Positions 37,654-47,029 of a stretch of DNA of 64,000 nucleotides are shown piece by piece; position 1 is the stretch's first letter, and every line of letters begins with the position of its first letter. The stretch comes from Citromicrobium bathyomarinum. GTDB lineage: Bacteria > Pseudomonadota > Alphaproteobacteria > Sphingomonadales > Sphingomonadaceae. The stretch spans positions 62,001-126,000 of the forward strand of contig NZ_JAINWL010000004.1 of the NCBI RefSeq assembly GCF_021021475.1, read 5' to 3'. Position numbers and translations under genes: made by a program. The notes below the pieces were generated by a model, which searched no databases, was not told the DNA's origin, and saw nothing but the letters and a program-made list of their open reading frames with translations.

Positions 37654-38772
37654 TTACTGCACCGGGAAGCAGTCCGTACCCGCGCGCTTGAGCGAGCTGC
37701 ATGCGGCAAAGGCACCGGGGCCGGTCACGCGCAGGCGGTAATATTGCCGCCGGTCGACCACCGCGGGGATGATCGCCTTCTCGTATTCGCCGAGTTCGGG
37801 ATAGCGCGCGCTGATGCGCGACCAGTAGGCTTCCGCCTCGCCGGGGCTGCTCTTGGCTGCCAGCTGGATCGTCTGTCCGCGAGCGCGCGGGCGGGCCTGG
37901 TCGAGCAGGTCGACCGGCTGCGGAGCCGGGCGTGCGGCCTCGGCCAGCGCGGGGCGACGGCGCTCGGATCGGGGTGTTTGGGGCTGGGGCTGTTCAGCCC
38001 GCGCCAGTCTCGGTTCGCTCTCCTGTAGCGGCGTCATCTCTTTCAGCGGCGGCTCGGGCCGCTGGACCAGATGGCCCCGGGCACCCGGCAGTGGATTGGG
38101 CATGTTGAGCGCGACCCGCCTTGCCGTCTCGTCCGAGCCGACGCGCTGGTCGGTCACGACCACGGTGGTGGTCTCCGGCCGGGTCAGCGCAAACAGCGCG
38201 CGCGCGAAATCGGCGGGCAGGCGGATGCAGCCATGCGATGCGGGATAGCCGGGCAGCTTGCCCGCGTGTATCGCGATCCCGCCCCAGGTCAGCCGCTGCA
38301 TGTGCGGCATCGGCGCGTTGGAATAGATGTTGGATCGGTGGAAGGTCCGCTTCTGCAGAATCGGGAACATGCCCGATGGCGTGGTGTGGCCGCGCTTGCC
38401 GGTCGATACGGGCGAGCTGTTCCACAGCGCACCGTCCTTGAACACGTACATCGTCTGCGACGGCTTGCTGATCACGATCAGCACGCCCGACTTGAGCACC
38501 GCGTTCACCGCCGGGGGCAATGTCGCGCCGTCCACCTTCGTCGCAGTGGCGGCGGGCACCGGCTCCGGCGGCCGCGGCGGCACTTTCTGGACCACGGGGT
38601 TGGAGACGAATTCGATATTCTCCGCCGCATTGGCCGAAGTCTGAATCTCCAGCACACGCCCTGCCGACGTGACAAGCAGCAGCGCCGCACACAGCGCGGT
38701 CGCCAAGCTGATTATGGTAAAGCCCGCTTTAACCATATTTTCATTGATGGGGCTGCGGGCGATTCGGTTCAA
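37654..38772 (-). CDS. L,D-transpeptidase (YkuD) with C-terminal SPOR-like domain
   Basis: The product is 372 aa: an N-terminal membrane anchor or signal (residues 15-38), a YkuD domain with the catalytic motif H169..SHGCIRLP (His180, Cys182), a Pro/Arg-rich linker (220-290), and a C-terminal segment (IQLAAKSSPGEAEAYWSRIS...YYRLRVTGPGAF) matching SPOR domains that bind denuded glycan at division sites. L,D-transpeptidases make 3-3 cross-links or attach proteins to peptidoglycan. The second ATG at 38734-38736 is an alternative start. It overlaps no gene, but begins within the leader of the VWA gene. Confidence 0.88.
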   Translation of the reverse strand: MNRIARSPINENMVKAGFTIISLATALCAALLLVTSAGRVLEIQTSANAAENIEFVSNPVVQKVPPRPPEPVPAATATKVDGATLPPAVNAVLKSGVLIVISKPSQTMYVFKDGALWNSSPVSTGKRGHTTPSGMFPILQKRTFHRSNIYSNAPMPHMQRLTWGGIAIHAGKLPGYPASHGCIRLPADFARALFALTRPETTTVVVTDQRVGSDETARRVALNMPNPLPGARGHLVQRPEPPLKEMTPLQESEPRLARAEQPQPQTPRSERRRPALAEAARPAPQPVDLLDQARPRARGQTIQLAAKSSPGEAEAYWSRISARYPELGEYEKAIIPAVVDRRQYYRLRVTGPGAFAACSSLKRAGTDCFPVQ

Positions 38773-38867
38773 TGCGATTTACGCAGCCGAGCGCGATTGA
38801 GCGCGGGACTGTTGCCCCATTCCCTCCATCATTCTACGCATGCAGGCTGCTGAAGGAGCGGTTGCCA

Positions 38868-40049
38868 GTGTTTTTGAATTTCGTCGACGAGCTGCGCGCA
38901 GCGGGCATTTCCGCCAGCCTCAAGGAGCATCTCACGCTGCTCGAGGCGCTCGACAAGGATGTGATCGAGCAGACGCCCGAGGCGTTCTACTACCTCGCGC
39001 GCGCCACCTTCGTGAAGGACGAAGGGCTACTCGACCGGTTCGACCAGGTCTTCGCCAAGGTCTTCAAGGGCATCATGTCCGACTATGGGCAGAACCCGGT
39101 CGAGATTCCCGAGGACTGGCTGAAGGCGGTGGCCGAGAAATTCCTCACCGAGGAGGAAATGGCCGAGATCGAGAAGATGGGTTCGTGGGACGAGCTCATG
39201 GACACGCTCAAGAAGCGGCTCGAAGAGCAGAAGGAGCGGCACGAGGGCGGCAACAAGTGGATCGGCACGGGCGGCACCTCGCCCTTCGGCCACTCCGGCT
39301 ACCACCCCGAAGGCGTGCGGATCGGCGGCGAGAGCAAGAACAAGCGCGCCGTCAAAGTCTGGGAAAAGCGCGAGTTCAAGAACCTCGACAACACCAAGGA
39401 ACTGGGCACCCGCAACATCAAGATGGCGCTGCGCCGTCTGCGCCGTTTCGCGCGCGAGGGCGCGGCGGATGAGCTGGATATCGACCAGACGATCCGCGGC
39501 ACCGCCAAGCAGGGCTGGCTCGACATCCACATGCGGCCCGAACGCCGCAATGCGGTGAAGCTGCTGCTGTTCCTCGATGTCGGCGGATCGATGGACCCGT
39601 TCATCAAGGTGACAGAAGAGCTGTTCAGCGCGGCCACCAGCGAGTTCAAGAACCTCGAATTCTTCTACTTCCACAACTGCCTCTATGAAGGCGTGTGGAA
39701 GGACAACCGCCGCCGCTGGCAGGAGCGGACCAAGACCTGGGACATCCTCCACAAGTTCGGCCACGACTACAAGATCGTGTTCGTCGGCGATGCGGCGATG
39801 AGCCCCTACGAGATTTCGCATCCCGGCGGCTCGGTCGAGCACATGAACGAGGAAGCGGGCGCCACCTGGATGCAGCGTATGACCAACACCTATCCCGCGA
39901 CCGTATGGCTCAACCCGATCCCCGAGCGGCAGTGGAGCTATTCGCAGTCCACCAGCATGATGAAGAAGCTGGTCAACGATCGCATGTACCCGCTGACGCT
40001 CGAGGGGCTGGACGATGCGATGCGCGAGTTGAGCCGCAAGCAGGGTTAG
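38868..40049 (+). CDS. VWA domain protein, CoxE-like
   Basis: The product is 393 aa. The N-terminal 220 residues are helical and charged; the C-terminal half is a von Willebrand A domain with a MIDAS-like DVGGSMDPF (237-245), where the usual DxSxS reads DxGxS. Family members pair with MoxR ATPases as metal- or cofactor-insertion chaperones. The start is a GTG at 38868 with AAGGAG nine bases upstream, which beats the longer ATG frame at 38772. The MoxR gene lies 2.4 kb upstream. Confidence 0.92.
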   Translation: MFLNFVDELRAAGISASLKEHLTLLEALDKDVIEQTPEAFYYLARATFVKDEGLLDRFDQVFAKVFKGIMSDYGQNPVEIPEDWLKAVAEKFLTEEEMAEIEKMGSWDELMDTLKKRLEEQKERHEGGNKWIGTGGTSPFGHSGYHPEGVRIGGESKNKRAVKVWEKREFKNLDNTKELGTRNIKMALRRLRRFAREGAADELDIDQTIRGTAKQGWLDIHMRPERRNAVKLLLFLDVGGSMDPFIKVTEELFSAATSEFKNLEFFYFHNCLYEGVWKDNRRRWQERTKTWDILHKFGHDYKIVFVGDAAMSPYEISHPGGSVEHMNEEAGATWMQRMTNTYPATVWLNPIPERQWSYSQSTSMMKKLVNDRMYPLTLEGLDDAMRELSRKQG

Positions 40050-40079
40050 GATATACTGCGCGGCGGAGGACAGCCCCCA

Positions 40080-40451
40080 ATGCGTATCGCCATCATCCTT
40101 GCCGCGCCTCTGGTCCTGGGCTTCGCACCGGCCGAGCAGGCACCGGGTTCGCCTGAGGCGCTGCCCTTCGACATGCCCGGCTATTCGAAGCCTGCCCCGC
40201 TCGCCACGGGCGACCTCAAGGATTTCGTGAACCGCGCCACCTGCCGCGACACAATGGAGCAGGCGCGCGAGGAAAGCGGCCAGCCCAAGCTGGAAACGCA
40301 GCCTGCCGAGGCAGCCGAGCCGCTGCTCTACAAAGCGGTCGACCGCGATGTGGACGGGTGCGACGTGCTGGTGATGGCCGACGATACGGACGATATCCGC
40401 CCGGTGCCGGAAGGTGGGCCGGTCGTGATCCAGCGCGCCGAAGGCAACTGA
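40080..40451 (+). CDS. Small secreted hypothetical protein
   Basis: The product is 123 aa with a short signal peptide (MRIAIILAAPLVLGFAPA). The mature part is acidic with two Cys (ATCRDTMEQ and DGCDVLVM). A GCGGAGGACAG stretch precedes the ATG. It is followed within 12 bases by the DUF2314-like gene. No family is recognised. Confidence 0.65.
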   Translation: MRIAIILAAPLVLGFAPAEQAPGSPEALPFDMPGYSKPAPLATGDLKDFVNRATCRDTMEQAREESGQPKLETQPAEAAEPLLYKAVDRDVDGCDVLVMADDTDDIRPVPEGGPVVIQRAEGN

Positions 40452-40462
40452 GCACATTCTCG

Positions 40463-41119
40463 GTGAGCGAAATCGAATTGCCGCCGGGCATCGCGCTTAA
40501 CGATCCCCGACCGATCGCCGCGTCCGCTCGCTATACTTACGAAATGCCTTTTGCCGAGGAGATCGAGGCGCTCGAACCCGAAGATGGTGTGAAGGCGATC
40601 TTTCGCGAAACCGCCGGTGGGCGCGAGTTCGATGCCGAGCGCATGTGGGTCACAATAGAGCGCATCGAGGACGGCTTCGTGTTCGGAAAACTGGATAACG
40701 ACCCGTTCGACATGCCTTCAATGAAGGCGGGCGATCCAGTCCGCCTTCCTCTCACTCACGTTATCGCGGTAACCTTCAAAGCCGGCAAAGCCTGGCCCGA
40801 CACACCGTATCGCCGAACCTACTGGGAGCGATGCCTCGTCGATGCGTGCGTCGTCGAGGGCCGATCTTACGCCGATTACATCTATCGCGAAGTGCCGGAA
40901 ATGGCAGAGGACGGCGACAAATATCCCGATAGCGGATGGCGCATCCGAGGGTCCGAGGAGATGATCGAGGAAGACAAGCGCTTGGACAAAGGACCTTTGT
41001 ATATCGCCGTCGGAAAGGTGCTGAATGCGGACGATCGCTGGCTGCACCTGATCGATGAAGGGGTCGGAACAGCATTCCAATGGGACGCGGCACGCAGCGA
41101 TTACGTGAAATTGGAGTGA
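40463..41119 (+). CDS. DUF2314-like protein
   Basis: The product is 218 aa from the GTG at 40463; an ATG at 40544 is an alternative. The stretch MWVTIERIEDGFVFGKLDNDPFDM...KAGDPVRLPLTHVIAV fits the DUF2314/DUF2185 layout, in which a small beta domain ends with a D/V-x-x-W-like strand. Such domains occur in stress and immunity-type proteins, but the role here is unknown. GC content appears lower than in the flanking genes, which could mean acquisition. Its stop overlaps the next start. Confidence 0.62.
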   Translation: MSEIELPPGIALNDPRPIAASARYTYEMPFAEEIEALEPEDGVKAIFRETAGGREFDAERMWVTIERIEDGFVFGKLDNDPFDMPSMKAGDPVRLPLTHVIAVTFKAGKAWPDTPYRRTYWERCLVDACVVEGRSYADYIYREVPEMAEDGDKYPDSGWRIRGSEEMIEEDKRLDKGPLYIAVGKVLNADDRWLHLIDEGVGTAFQWDAARSDYVKLE

Positions 41120-42009
41120 TCTCCCCTCCCCACTCCCGCTTCCAGCAGATCCGCGCCCGGCTCGAAGCCTTCGACCCCGGCGAAGGCTGGCGGCTGTGGC
41201 TGTACGAGTTCCTGCTGTTCGGCTTCAAACAGGGCTGGGCCTGCCTGTTCGGCGGCCTGCTGCTCGCGCTGCTGCTGGCGACGCATTTCCTCTATCCCGA
41301 CGATTCTGCCCTCGCCCGCTACGATTTCCTCACCCTCGCCGCGCTGGCGATCCAGATCGGCATGCTCGCCTTCCGGCTCGAGACCTGGGACGAGGCGAAG
41401 GTCATCCTGATCTTCCACGTGGTCGGCACCGCGATGGAGGTGTTCAAGACCTACGCCGGATCATGGGTCTATCCCGAGGCGTCGCTGCTCAGGATCGCGG
41501 GCGTGCCGCTGTTCTCCGGCTTCATGTATGCCAGCGTCGGCAGCTATATCGCGCGGGTGTGGCGGATCTTCGATTTTCGCTACACGCACTATCCGCCCGC
41601 CTGGACCACGTGGCTGCTGGCGGGCGCGATCTACGCCAATTTCTTCCTCCACCATTTCTGGATTGATCTGCGCTGGCTCCTGTTCGGCGCGACCGCGCTG
41701 ATCTTCTGGCGCACGCGCATCTACTTCCGCAATTTCCGCGAACACCGCTGGATGCCGTTGCTGCTGGGCTTCGGGCTGGTCGCGCTGTTCATCTGGCTGG
41801 CGGAGAACATCGCGACCTTCGCCAATGCGTGGAACTATCCCGGGCAGGAGGCAGGATGGCAGCCGGTCGGGCCGGAGAAGCTGGGCAGCTGGTTCCTGCT
41901 CATGCTGATCAGCTTCGTGCTGGTCGCGCTGGTGCAGCCGGTCCGGCGTCCCGGCAAATCGTCAGCCCCGGATGCGAAACCGATAGCGGAGCAGCCGGCA
42001 CGCGCCTAA
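41116..42009 (+). CDS. DUF817 integral membrane protein
   Basis: The product is about 297 aa with seven or eight predicted helices (for example FLLFGFKQGWACLFGGLLLALLL and WMPLLLGFGLVALFIWLAENIATF). The FHVVGTAMEVFKTYAGSWVYPE and FSGFMYASVGSYIARVWRIF segments are typical of DUF817, a family of unknown function. The likely start is GTG at 41116 overlapping the previous stop (GTGA); an ATG at 41080 gives 309 aa. Confidence 0.85.
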   Translation: MISPPHSRFQQIRARLEAFDPGEGWRLWLYEFLLFGFKQGWACLFGGLLLALLLATHFLYPDDSALARYDFLTLAALAIQIGMLAFRLETWDEAKVILIFHVVGTAMEVFKTYAGSWVYPEASLLRIAGVPLFSGFMYASVGSYIARVWRIFDFRYTHYPPAWTTWLLAGAIYANFFLHHFWIDLRWLLFGATALIFWRTRIYFRNFREHRWMPLLLGFGLVALFIWLAENIATFANAWNYPGQEAGWQPVGPEKLGSWFLLMLISFVLVALVQPVRRPGKSSAPDAKPIAEQPARA

Positions 42010-42020
42010 AGCAGCGCGCA

Positions 42021-42824
42021 ATGGACGCCCAACTGCTGGTCATCTGCCTGCTGACCTTCGTCATTCATCTGATCGGCACGCTGGCCTACGCAGCCCGCAT
42101 CGCGGGGGTGCGCACGCGGCGCATCGCGATGAGCTTCGCGCTGTTCAACGTGCTGGTGCTGGTCTCGCGCACCGCAAACGGCTTCCTGGGGCCGTTCCTT
42201 GCCAAGAGGGTGGAGAACCGCCTGCAATTCGGCGGGGGCGACGATCTCGCATGGGATTTCCGGCTCGTGCTGCTCTCCGCGAGTCTGGCCGTGCTGGTGG
42301 GCATCGTGCTGGTGCCGACCGCGCAGCGGCTGTTCGCGGTCGCGATCGGGCATTTCCAGCGCCATCGTTCGACCGGGCGGATGCTGCTGCGCAGCGCCTC
42401 GCCCACCGGCCTGCGGATCATTCGCGAATCGATCGCCGCGCCCTCGCGCGCGACCTTCACCGGCCTCGGCAAGCCGCGCGGGGTGAGCTGGACCGTGCTC
42501 GCGGCCAATGCGCTGGCGCAGGCGCTGCTGGTGGTGGGGGTGCTCGCCTCGATCTACGCCGGCTATCTCAACCCCGAATTCCGGGTCACCGCCTCGCAGC
42601 TCTCCGCCGTCATCAACGGGGTCGCGACGATCCTGCTGTTCGCGCTGATCGACCCGCAGATTTCGGTGATGACCGACGACGTGGTCGACGGGAAGACCAG
42701 CGAGGCGGAGTTCCGCCGCACGATCGTGTGGATCAGCTTCAGCAGGCTGGCGGGCACCGTGCTGGCGCAGGCGGTGTTCATCCCCGGCGCGCTGGCGGTT
42801 GCGTGGATCGCCGGGGCGTTCTGA
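42021..42824 (+). CDS. amj: Amj-family lipid II flippase
   Basis: The product is 267 aa, polytopic, with the Amj (DUF2837) hallmark near the N-terminus: FVIHLIGTLAYAARIAGVRTRRIAMSFALFNVLVLVSRTANG. Amj can replace MurJ in flipping lipid II across the membrane for peptidoglycan synthesis in Bacillus. The ATG at 42021 lies 11 bases after DUF817; the longer open frame is antisense-like. The gene symbol follows homology; whether it is a true flippase here is inferred. Confidence 0.85.
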   Translation: MDAQLLVICLLTFVIHLIGTLAYAARIAGVRTRRIAMSFALFNVLVLVSRTANGFLGPFLAKRVENRLQFGGGDDLAWDFRLVLLSASLAVLVGIVLVPTAQRLFAVAIGHFQRHRSTGRMLLRSASPTGLRIIRESIAAPSRATFTGLGKPRGVSWTVLAANALAQALLVVGVLASIYAGYLNPEFRVTASQLSAVINGVATILLFALIDPQISVMTDDVVDGKTSEAEFRRTIVWISFSRLAGTVLAQAVFIPGALAVAWIAGAF

Positions 42825-42846
42825 CCGGCGGCTTCAGCGCGACCGA

Positions 42847-43866
42847 TCAGTAGGCGTCGACCGTTGCGAACAGCGCCTGGATCTGTTCGCGTTCCACCTC
42901 TTCCAGCTCCGGCCGCCAGATATCGAAGATCAGCACCAGCCGATCCTTCGCCGCGTTGTTCCACGCTTCATGCTCGACACTATCGTCGAACATCATCAGC
43001 TTGCCGACTTCCCAGCTTTTCTGAAGCGGGCCGACACGCAGCGCGCCCTCGCCCGGCACGATCAGCGGCAGATGGCAGATGAATCGGGTGTTGATCATGC
43101 CGTGATGCGGCGGGATACGCTTGCCCGCTGCGAGCAGCGAGAACATGGGCGTTGGCGCGCGCGACACAATCCGGCACAGCGGGGCGCGCTCGTTCAGCGT
43201 TGCAGTCGTGATCGGACATAGGTCGGTGCGTTCATCGACGAACACGCCCTTCTCGGTCAGTTCGAAACTGGTCCAGTCCCGATTTTCGAGCATTCCATGA
43301 ACATCGCCCTGAGGGCGGTCATGGATCTTCTTCACATAGGTATCGAAACCGCCGGTCGCGCCCAGCAGGGCCTCTGCTTCGGTACGGATGGCGTCGGTCT
43401 GCGCCTCGACCGCTTCGGCCCAGGCGAACTCTTCGCGATCGGCAAAATGGACCAGCGGCAAGCCGTCGTAAAAGAAGGTCTGCGGATTTTGCGGATAGCG
43501 GACCGGCACCGGGGCACGGCTTGCCTTACCCTGCATGATTGCGATCGAGTTGGCAAAGCGCGGGTGCCAGTCCTTGCGCGGGAAACCCATCGCAGCAAGG
43601 CCCTGCTCCAGGTGGTTGGCGAATTGCCGGTCGAGCCAGCCCATCATCTCGCTCACGTGGCCCGCAATCGGCTCCCCTGCCCGGCCGAGCCGGTGGAGAT
43701 GTTGAAGGCCGACATTGTAATAGCCCGATGCCGCGCGGTTGTCGCCCGCGATGAGGTGGTGATCGGCCATCGCGATCATCGCGTCGACATCGCTGCCATT
43801 GGCGATAAGCCGCCGCTTTGCCTCGTCCTGAGACATAGCGGGTTGGGGGCTGGGGGTGCTGTTCAT
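42847..43866 (-). CDS. AspH-like aspartyl/asparaginyl beta-hydroxylase
   Basis: The product is 339 aa. The C-terminal half is a non-heme Fe(II)/2-oxoglutarate oxygenase domain: PPHHGMINTRFICHLPL carries the first His ligand (H254), with Gly256 at the position that is Asp in most relatives, as in mammalian AspH; H299 in DDSVEHEAWN is the second. The N-terminal 100 residues look like a TPR-type helical domain (YYNVGLQHLHRLG). Its start overlaps the DUF1343 stop by one base (TGATG), so it is co-translated with that gene. Confidence 0.88.
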   Translation of the reverse strand: MNSTPSPQPAMSQDEAKRRLIANGSDVDAMIAMADHHLIAGDNRAASGYYNVGLQHLHRLGRAGEPIAGHVSEMMGWLDRQFANHLEQGLAAMGFPRKDWHPRFANSIAIMQGKASRAPVPVRYPQNPQTFFYDGLPLVHFADREEFAWAEAVEAQTDAIRTEAEALLGATGGFDTYVKKIHDRPQGDVHGMLENRDWTSFELTEKGVFVDERTDLCPITTATLNERAPLCRIVSRAPTPMFSLLAAGKRIPPHHGMINTRFICHLPLIVPGEGALRVGPLQKSWEVGKLMMFDDSVEHEAWNNAAKDRLVLIFDIWRPELEEVEREQIQALFATVDAY

Positions 43867-45062
43867 CAGTAAAGTAGGACCCGTTCGATCTGGTCGCGCC
43901 ATTCGGTCTCATCGTTCGCTGCCATCCGGTCGAGGTCTACCGGAGAGGCGGAGGGATTATCGACCCATTCGCGCAAGGCCGGGCCACCGTTGATCACGTC
44001 GATCGCCAGCCGGTCCAGCTCGTATTCGTAGGGAAAATCGCGCCAGATCTCGTAATCCGGATAGAGCGCGCGGATCGCCTTGAAGGCGAGCGCCTGCAGT
44101 CGCCACGGGCGGAAATGCTTGTGGTCGTAGAACGGCCCTTCTGCGTGGATCATCAGCCCGTTGCACAGCTGGCCCGCATGCTTGTGGAAGGTCGGTTCGA
44201 ACCAGCATTCGCGCAATGCGCAGCCTTTCAGCCAGCTTGGCGCGATCCGGCGCATTTCGGCGTGGACCGCCTTGGCGTCGATATCCGGCGCGCCGAACAG
44301 CACCTCGAGCGGGCGGGTCGTGCCCCGCCCCTCGCTCAGCGTGGCGCCCTCGATCATCACCGTGCCCGCATAGGCGCGGGCCATGTTGACGTTGGCGGCG
44401 TTCGGCGAAGGATTGATCCAGACGCGGCTTTCGGGCCAGCCATGGTCGGGGCCGTCAGGCTCCCAGCCCTCCATAGCGATCACCCGGTAATCGACGTCGA
44501 GCCCGAAATGCTTGATGAACCAGTGGCCCATCTCGCCCATGGTCAGGCCGTGGCGCATCGGCATCGGCCCGGCCCCGACGAAACTTTCCTGCCCCGGCAT
44601 CAGCATCGTGCCTTCCACCGGGCGACCGGCGGGATTGGGGCGATCGAGCACCCATACGCTCTTGCCCGTCTTCGCCGCCTCTTCCAGCAGGTAGAGCAGC
44701 GTGGTGACGAAGGTGTAGATGCGGCAGCCCAGGTCCTGCAGGTCGAACAGGAACACATCCGCGCTCGACATCATCTGACCCGTGGGGCGGCGCACCTCGC
44801 CATAGAGGCTGAACACGGGGATGCCGTAGGTGGGATCGGTCTCGTCCGCCGTCTCCACCATATTGTCCTGCTTGTCGCCCTTCAGCCCGTGCTGCGGGCC
44901 GAACGCGGAGGTGACGTTCACCCCCGCGGCGACCAGCGCGTCGAGACTGTGCTCCAGATCCCTCGTGACCGATGCCGGGTGGGCAACAAGCGCGACCCGC
45001 TTGCCTTCGAGTGGTTTGCGCAGGTCCGGCTCTGAAAGAAGCCGGTCGATCCCGAATTTCAT
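43866..45062 (-). CDS. DUF1343 protein, NamZ-like exo-beta-N-acetylmuramidase
   Basis: The product is 398 aa. DUF1343 contains NamZ (GH171), which removes terminal MurNAc from muropeptide chains. Typical blocks are FGPQHGLKGDKQDNM, DVFLFDLQDLGCRIYTFVTTLLYLLE, VLDRPNPAGR and LSEGRGTTRPLEVLFGAP. There is no signal peptide, unlike many secreted NamZ proteins, which suggests a cytoplasmic recycling role if active. It overlaps the DOMON-like gene by four bases and the AspH-like gene by one. Confidence 0.9.
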   Translation of the reverse strand: MKFGIDRLLSEPDLRKPLEGKRVALVAHPASVTRDLEHSLDALVAAGVNVTSAFGPQHGLKGDKQDNMVETADETDPTYGIPVFSLYGEVRRPTGQMMSSADVFLFDLQDLGCRIYTFVTTLLYLLEEAAKTGKSVWVLDRPNPAGRPVEGTMLMPGQESFVGAGPMPMRHGLTMGEMGHWFIKHFGLDVDYRVIAMEGWEPDGPDHGWPESRVWINPSPNAANVNMARAYAGTVMIEGATLSEGRGTTRPLEVLFGAPDIDAKAVHAEMRRIAPSWLKGCALRECWFEPTFHKHAGQLCNGLMIHAEGPFYDHKHFRPWRLQALAFKAIRALYPDYEIWRDFPYEYELDRLAIDVINGGPALREWVDNPSASPVDLDRMAANDETEWRDQIERVLLY

Positions 45063-45622
45063 GCGTGCTGAAGTGCCTCTTTGGGTTTGGCCGGTGCGCT
45101 GCTGCCGAAACGGATGGCAAAGCTCATCGGATCATGGAAGTCGGGCTCGTCCCGGCGGTGGGCCATCGACCATAGCGAATGGTGCCCGCCTTCTTCCTCG
45201 ATCACCGCGCATAGCGAAGCCGAGCTGACCCCGTCCAGTACGCGCGCGGGCAGCCGCACGGTTACCGTGATGACCTGAGGGCCACGCTGGAAATCGATCT
45301 GCGGCGGCACCTCGGGCACATAATCGCCGGCGCGCTTCCGGTAGGATGCGAATTTGAACGCGGCCCAGTCACCCGCAGGCGCGAAGTTGAATTCGCGATA
45401 GCGCCCGTTCTGGTCGTAGACGAAGAATTCGAGGCAGGTCCGCCGCCACAGATCTTCCTCGCTACGATGCGCGAAGCCGCGCGGCACCACCACCTTGGCC
45501 GCCTGGTTGATGCGATAGCGCAGCAGCAGCTCGCCGCCCATCAGGCGCATCATGGTGACCGAGATCCCGCTCACGTCGAGCGGCGGCGTGGTTGGATGTG
45601 GCTTCAACCTGTACGTTTGCAT
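45059..45622 (-). CDS. DOMON-like domain protein
   Basis: The product is 187 aa without a signal peptide and matches the DOMON-like (murB-like) family: an early YRLKPHP segment, LLRYRINQAAKVVVP, RTCLEFFVYDQNGRYREFNFAPAGDWAAFKF, and the C-terminal SLWSMAHRRDEPDFHDP. DOMON folds bind sugar or heme; the ligand here is not known. It is the first gene of the coupled unit with DUF1343 and the AspH-like gene. Confidence 0.85.
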   Translation of the reverse strand: MQTYRLKPHPTTPPLDVSGISVTMMRLMGGELLLRYRINQAAKVVVPRGFAHRSEEDLWRRTCLEFFVYDQNGRYREFNFAPAGDWAAFKFASYRKRAGDYVPEVPPQIDFQRGPQVITVTVRLPARVLDGVSSASLCAVIEEEGGHHSLWSMAHRRDEPDFHDPMSFAIRFGSSAPAKPKEALQHA

Positions 45623-45671
45623 TTTCGACCCCCCATGCTAGCGGGCCCGGTCATTCCCCCCGGAGGAACCA

Positions 45672-46895
45672 GTGCCCACCTATCGATCCGAACTTCTGAA
45701 CGTGCTCGACCAGCGGCACTATACGCATCAAATCACCGATGCGGAAAGACTTGATTTGCTTGCTTCCGAGCAGATTGTCCCAGGATATGTCGGTTTCGAT
45801 CCGACCGCGTCGAGCCTGCATGTCGGATCGCTGGTCCAGATCATGCTGCTGCGCCGGTTGCAGCAGACAGGGCACAAGCCGATCGTCGTGATGGGTGGCG
45901 GCACCGGCAAGATCGGTGATCCTTCGGGCCGCGACGAGAGCCGCCAGCTGATGACCGAAGAGGTGATCGCGGCCAATATTGCGAGCATTCGCAAGGTCTT
46001 CGAACGCATCCTGACCTTCGGCGACGGTCCTACCGACGCGGTGATGGTCAACAACGACGAATGGCTCAGCGGCCTCGGCTATCTCGATCTGCTGCGCGAT
46101 GTCGGCCCGCACTTCACGGTCAACCGCATGCTGACCTTCGATTCGGTCAAGATGCGGCTCGACCGCGAGCAGCCGCTGACCTTCCTCGAATTCAACTACA
46201 TGATCCTGCAGGCCTACGATTTCCGCGAACTGGCGGAGCGCTATGGCTGCCGTTTGCAGATGGGCGGCAGCGATCAGTGGGGCAATATCGTCAACGGAAT
46301 CGAGCTGACGCGGCGTACCGGCGGAGGCGAACTCTTCGGCTTCACCACCCCGCTGCTGACGACCGCGGACGGCAAAAAGATGGGCAAGACCGCGAGCGGT
46401 GCGGTCTGGCTCAACGAAGACATGCTGCCCGCCTACGATTTCTGGCAATTCTGGCGCAATACCGACGACCGCGACGTGGGCCGCTTCCTGCGCCTGTTCA
46501 CCGACATTCCGCTGGACGAGATCGAACGGCTCGAACGGCTCGAGGGGGCGGAGATCAACGACGCCAAGGTCGCGCTCGCCAATGCGGTGACCGCGCTGGT
46601 GCGCGGCGAGGATGCAGCGGCAGCGGCGGAGGCGACTGCGCGCGAAACCTTCGCCGGGGGCGCGGGCGGCGACCTGCCCACGCTTTCGGTCGGCGACGGC
46701 ATGGGCCTGCCCGCTGCACTCAGCGCGCTGGGCTTCACCGCTTCCAACAAGGAAGCCAAGCGCAAGATCGCGGAGGGCGCGGTGCGGCTCGACGACGAGG
46801 TTTTGAGCGACCCCGCCATGGTGCTGAACGTGGCGGAAGGCGAACAGCGGCGGCTGTCGCTGGGGCGCAAGAAGCACGCGATCCTGCTGCGCTAG
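45672..46895 (+). CDS. tyrS: Tyrosyl-tRNA synthetase
   Basis: This class I enzyme charges tRNA-Tyr. The HIGH-like motif is HVGS (50-53), the KMSKS-like loop is KMGKT (236-240), and [13 protein letters not shown] and [10 protein letters not shown] are typical. The C-terminal part is an S4-like RNA-binding domain ([20 protein letters not shown]). The start is a GTG at 45672 with GGAGGAAC ideally placed. It is 407 aa. Confidence 0.97.
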   Translation: MPTYRSELLNVLDQRHYTHQITDAERLDLLASEQIVPGYVGFDPTASSLHVGSLVQIMLLRRLQQTGHKPIVVMGGGTGKIGDPSGRDESRQLMTEEVIAANIASIRKVFERILTFGDGPTDAVMVNNDEWLSGLGYLDLLRDVGPHFTVNRMLTFDSVKMRLDREQPLTFLEFNYMILQAYDFRELAERYGCRLQMGGSDQWGNIVNGIELTRRTGGGELFGFTTPLLTTADGKKMGKTASGAVWLNEDMLPAYDFWQFWRNTDDRDVGRFLRLFTDIPLDEIERLERLEGAEINDAKVALANAVTALVRGEDAAAAAEATARETFAGGAGGDLPTLSVGDGMGLPAALSALGFTASNKEAKRKIAEGAVRLDDEVLSDPAMVLNVAEGEQRRLSLGRKKHAILLR

Positions 46896-47029
46896 GCGCT
46901 GCGTAAGTCTCTCGGAACGCATCCTTTTGTCCCGAATTAGGACAAGGGGGCTTAACCCAAAATCAGCCTTTGGGCCGCATAAGTCGGGGCCTTGGAAGTC
47001 CCCGTCAGAGCCGTGAGAGGAATACGCAA

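Noticed and set aside
46896-47029. Terminator TTGTCC/GGACAA after tyrS
   Set aside because: The stem is only six perfect pairs and no T-tract follows on the plus strand, so it is not listed.
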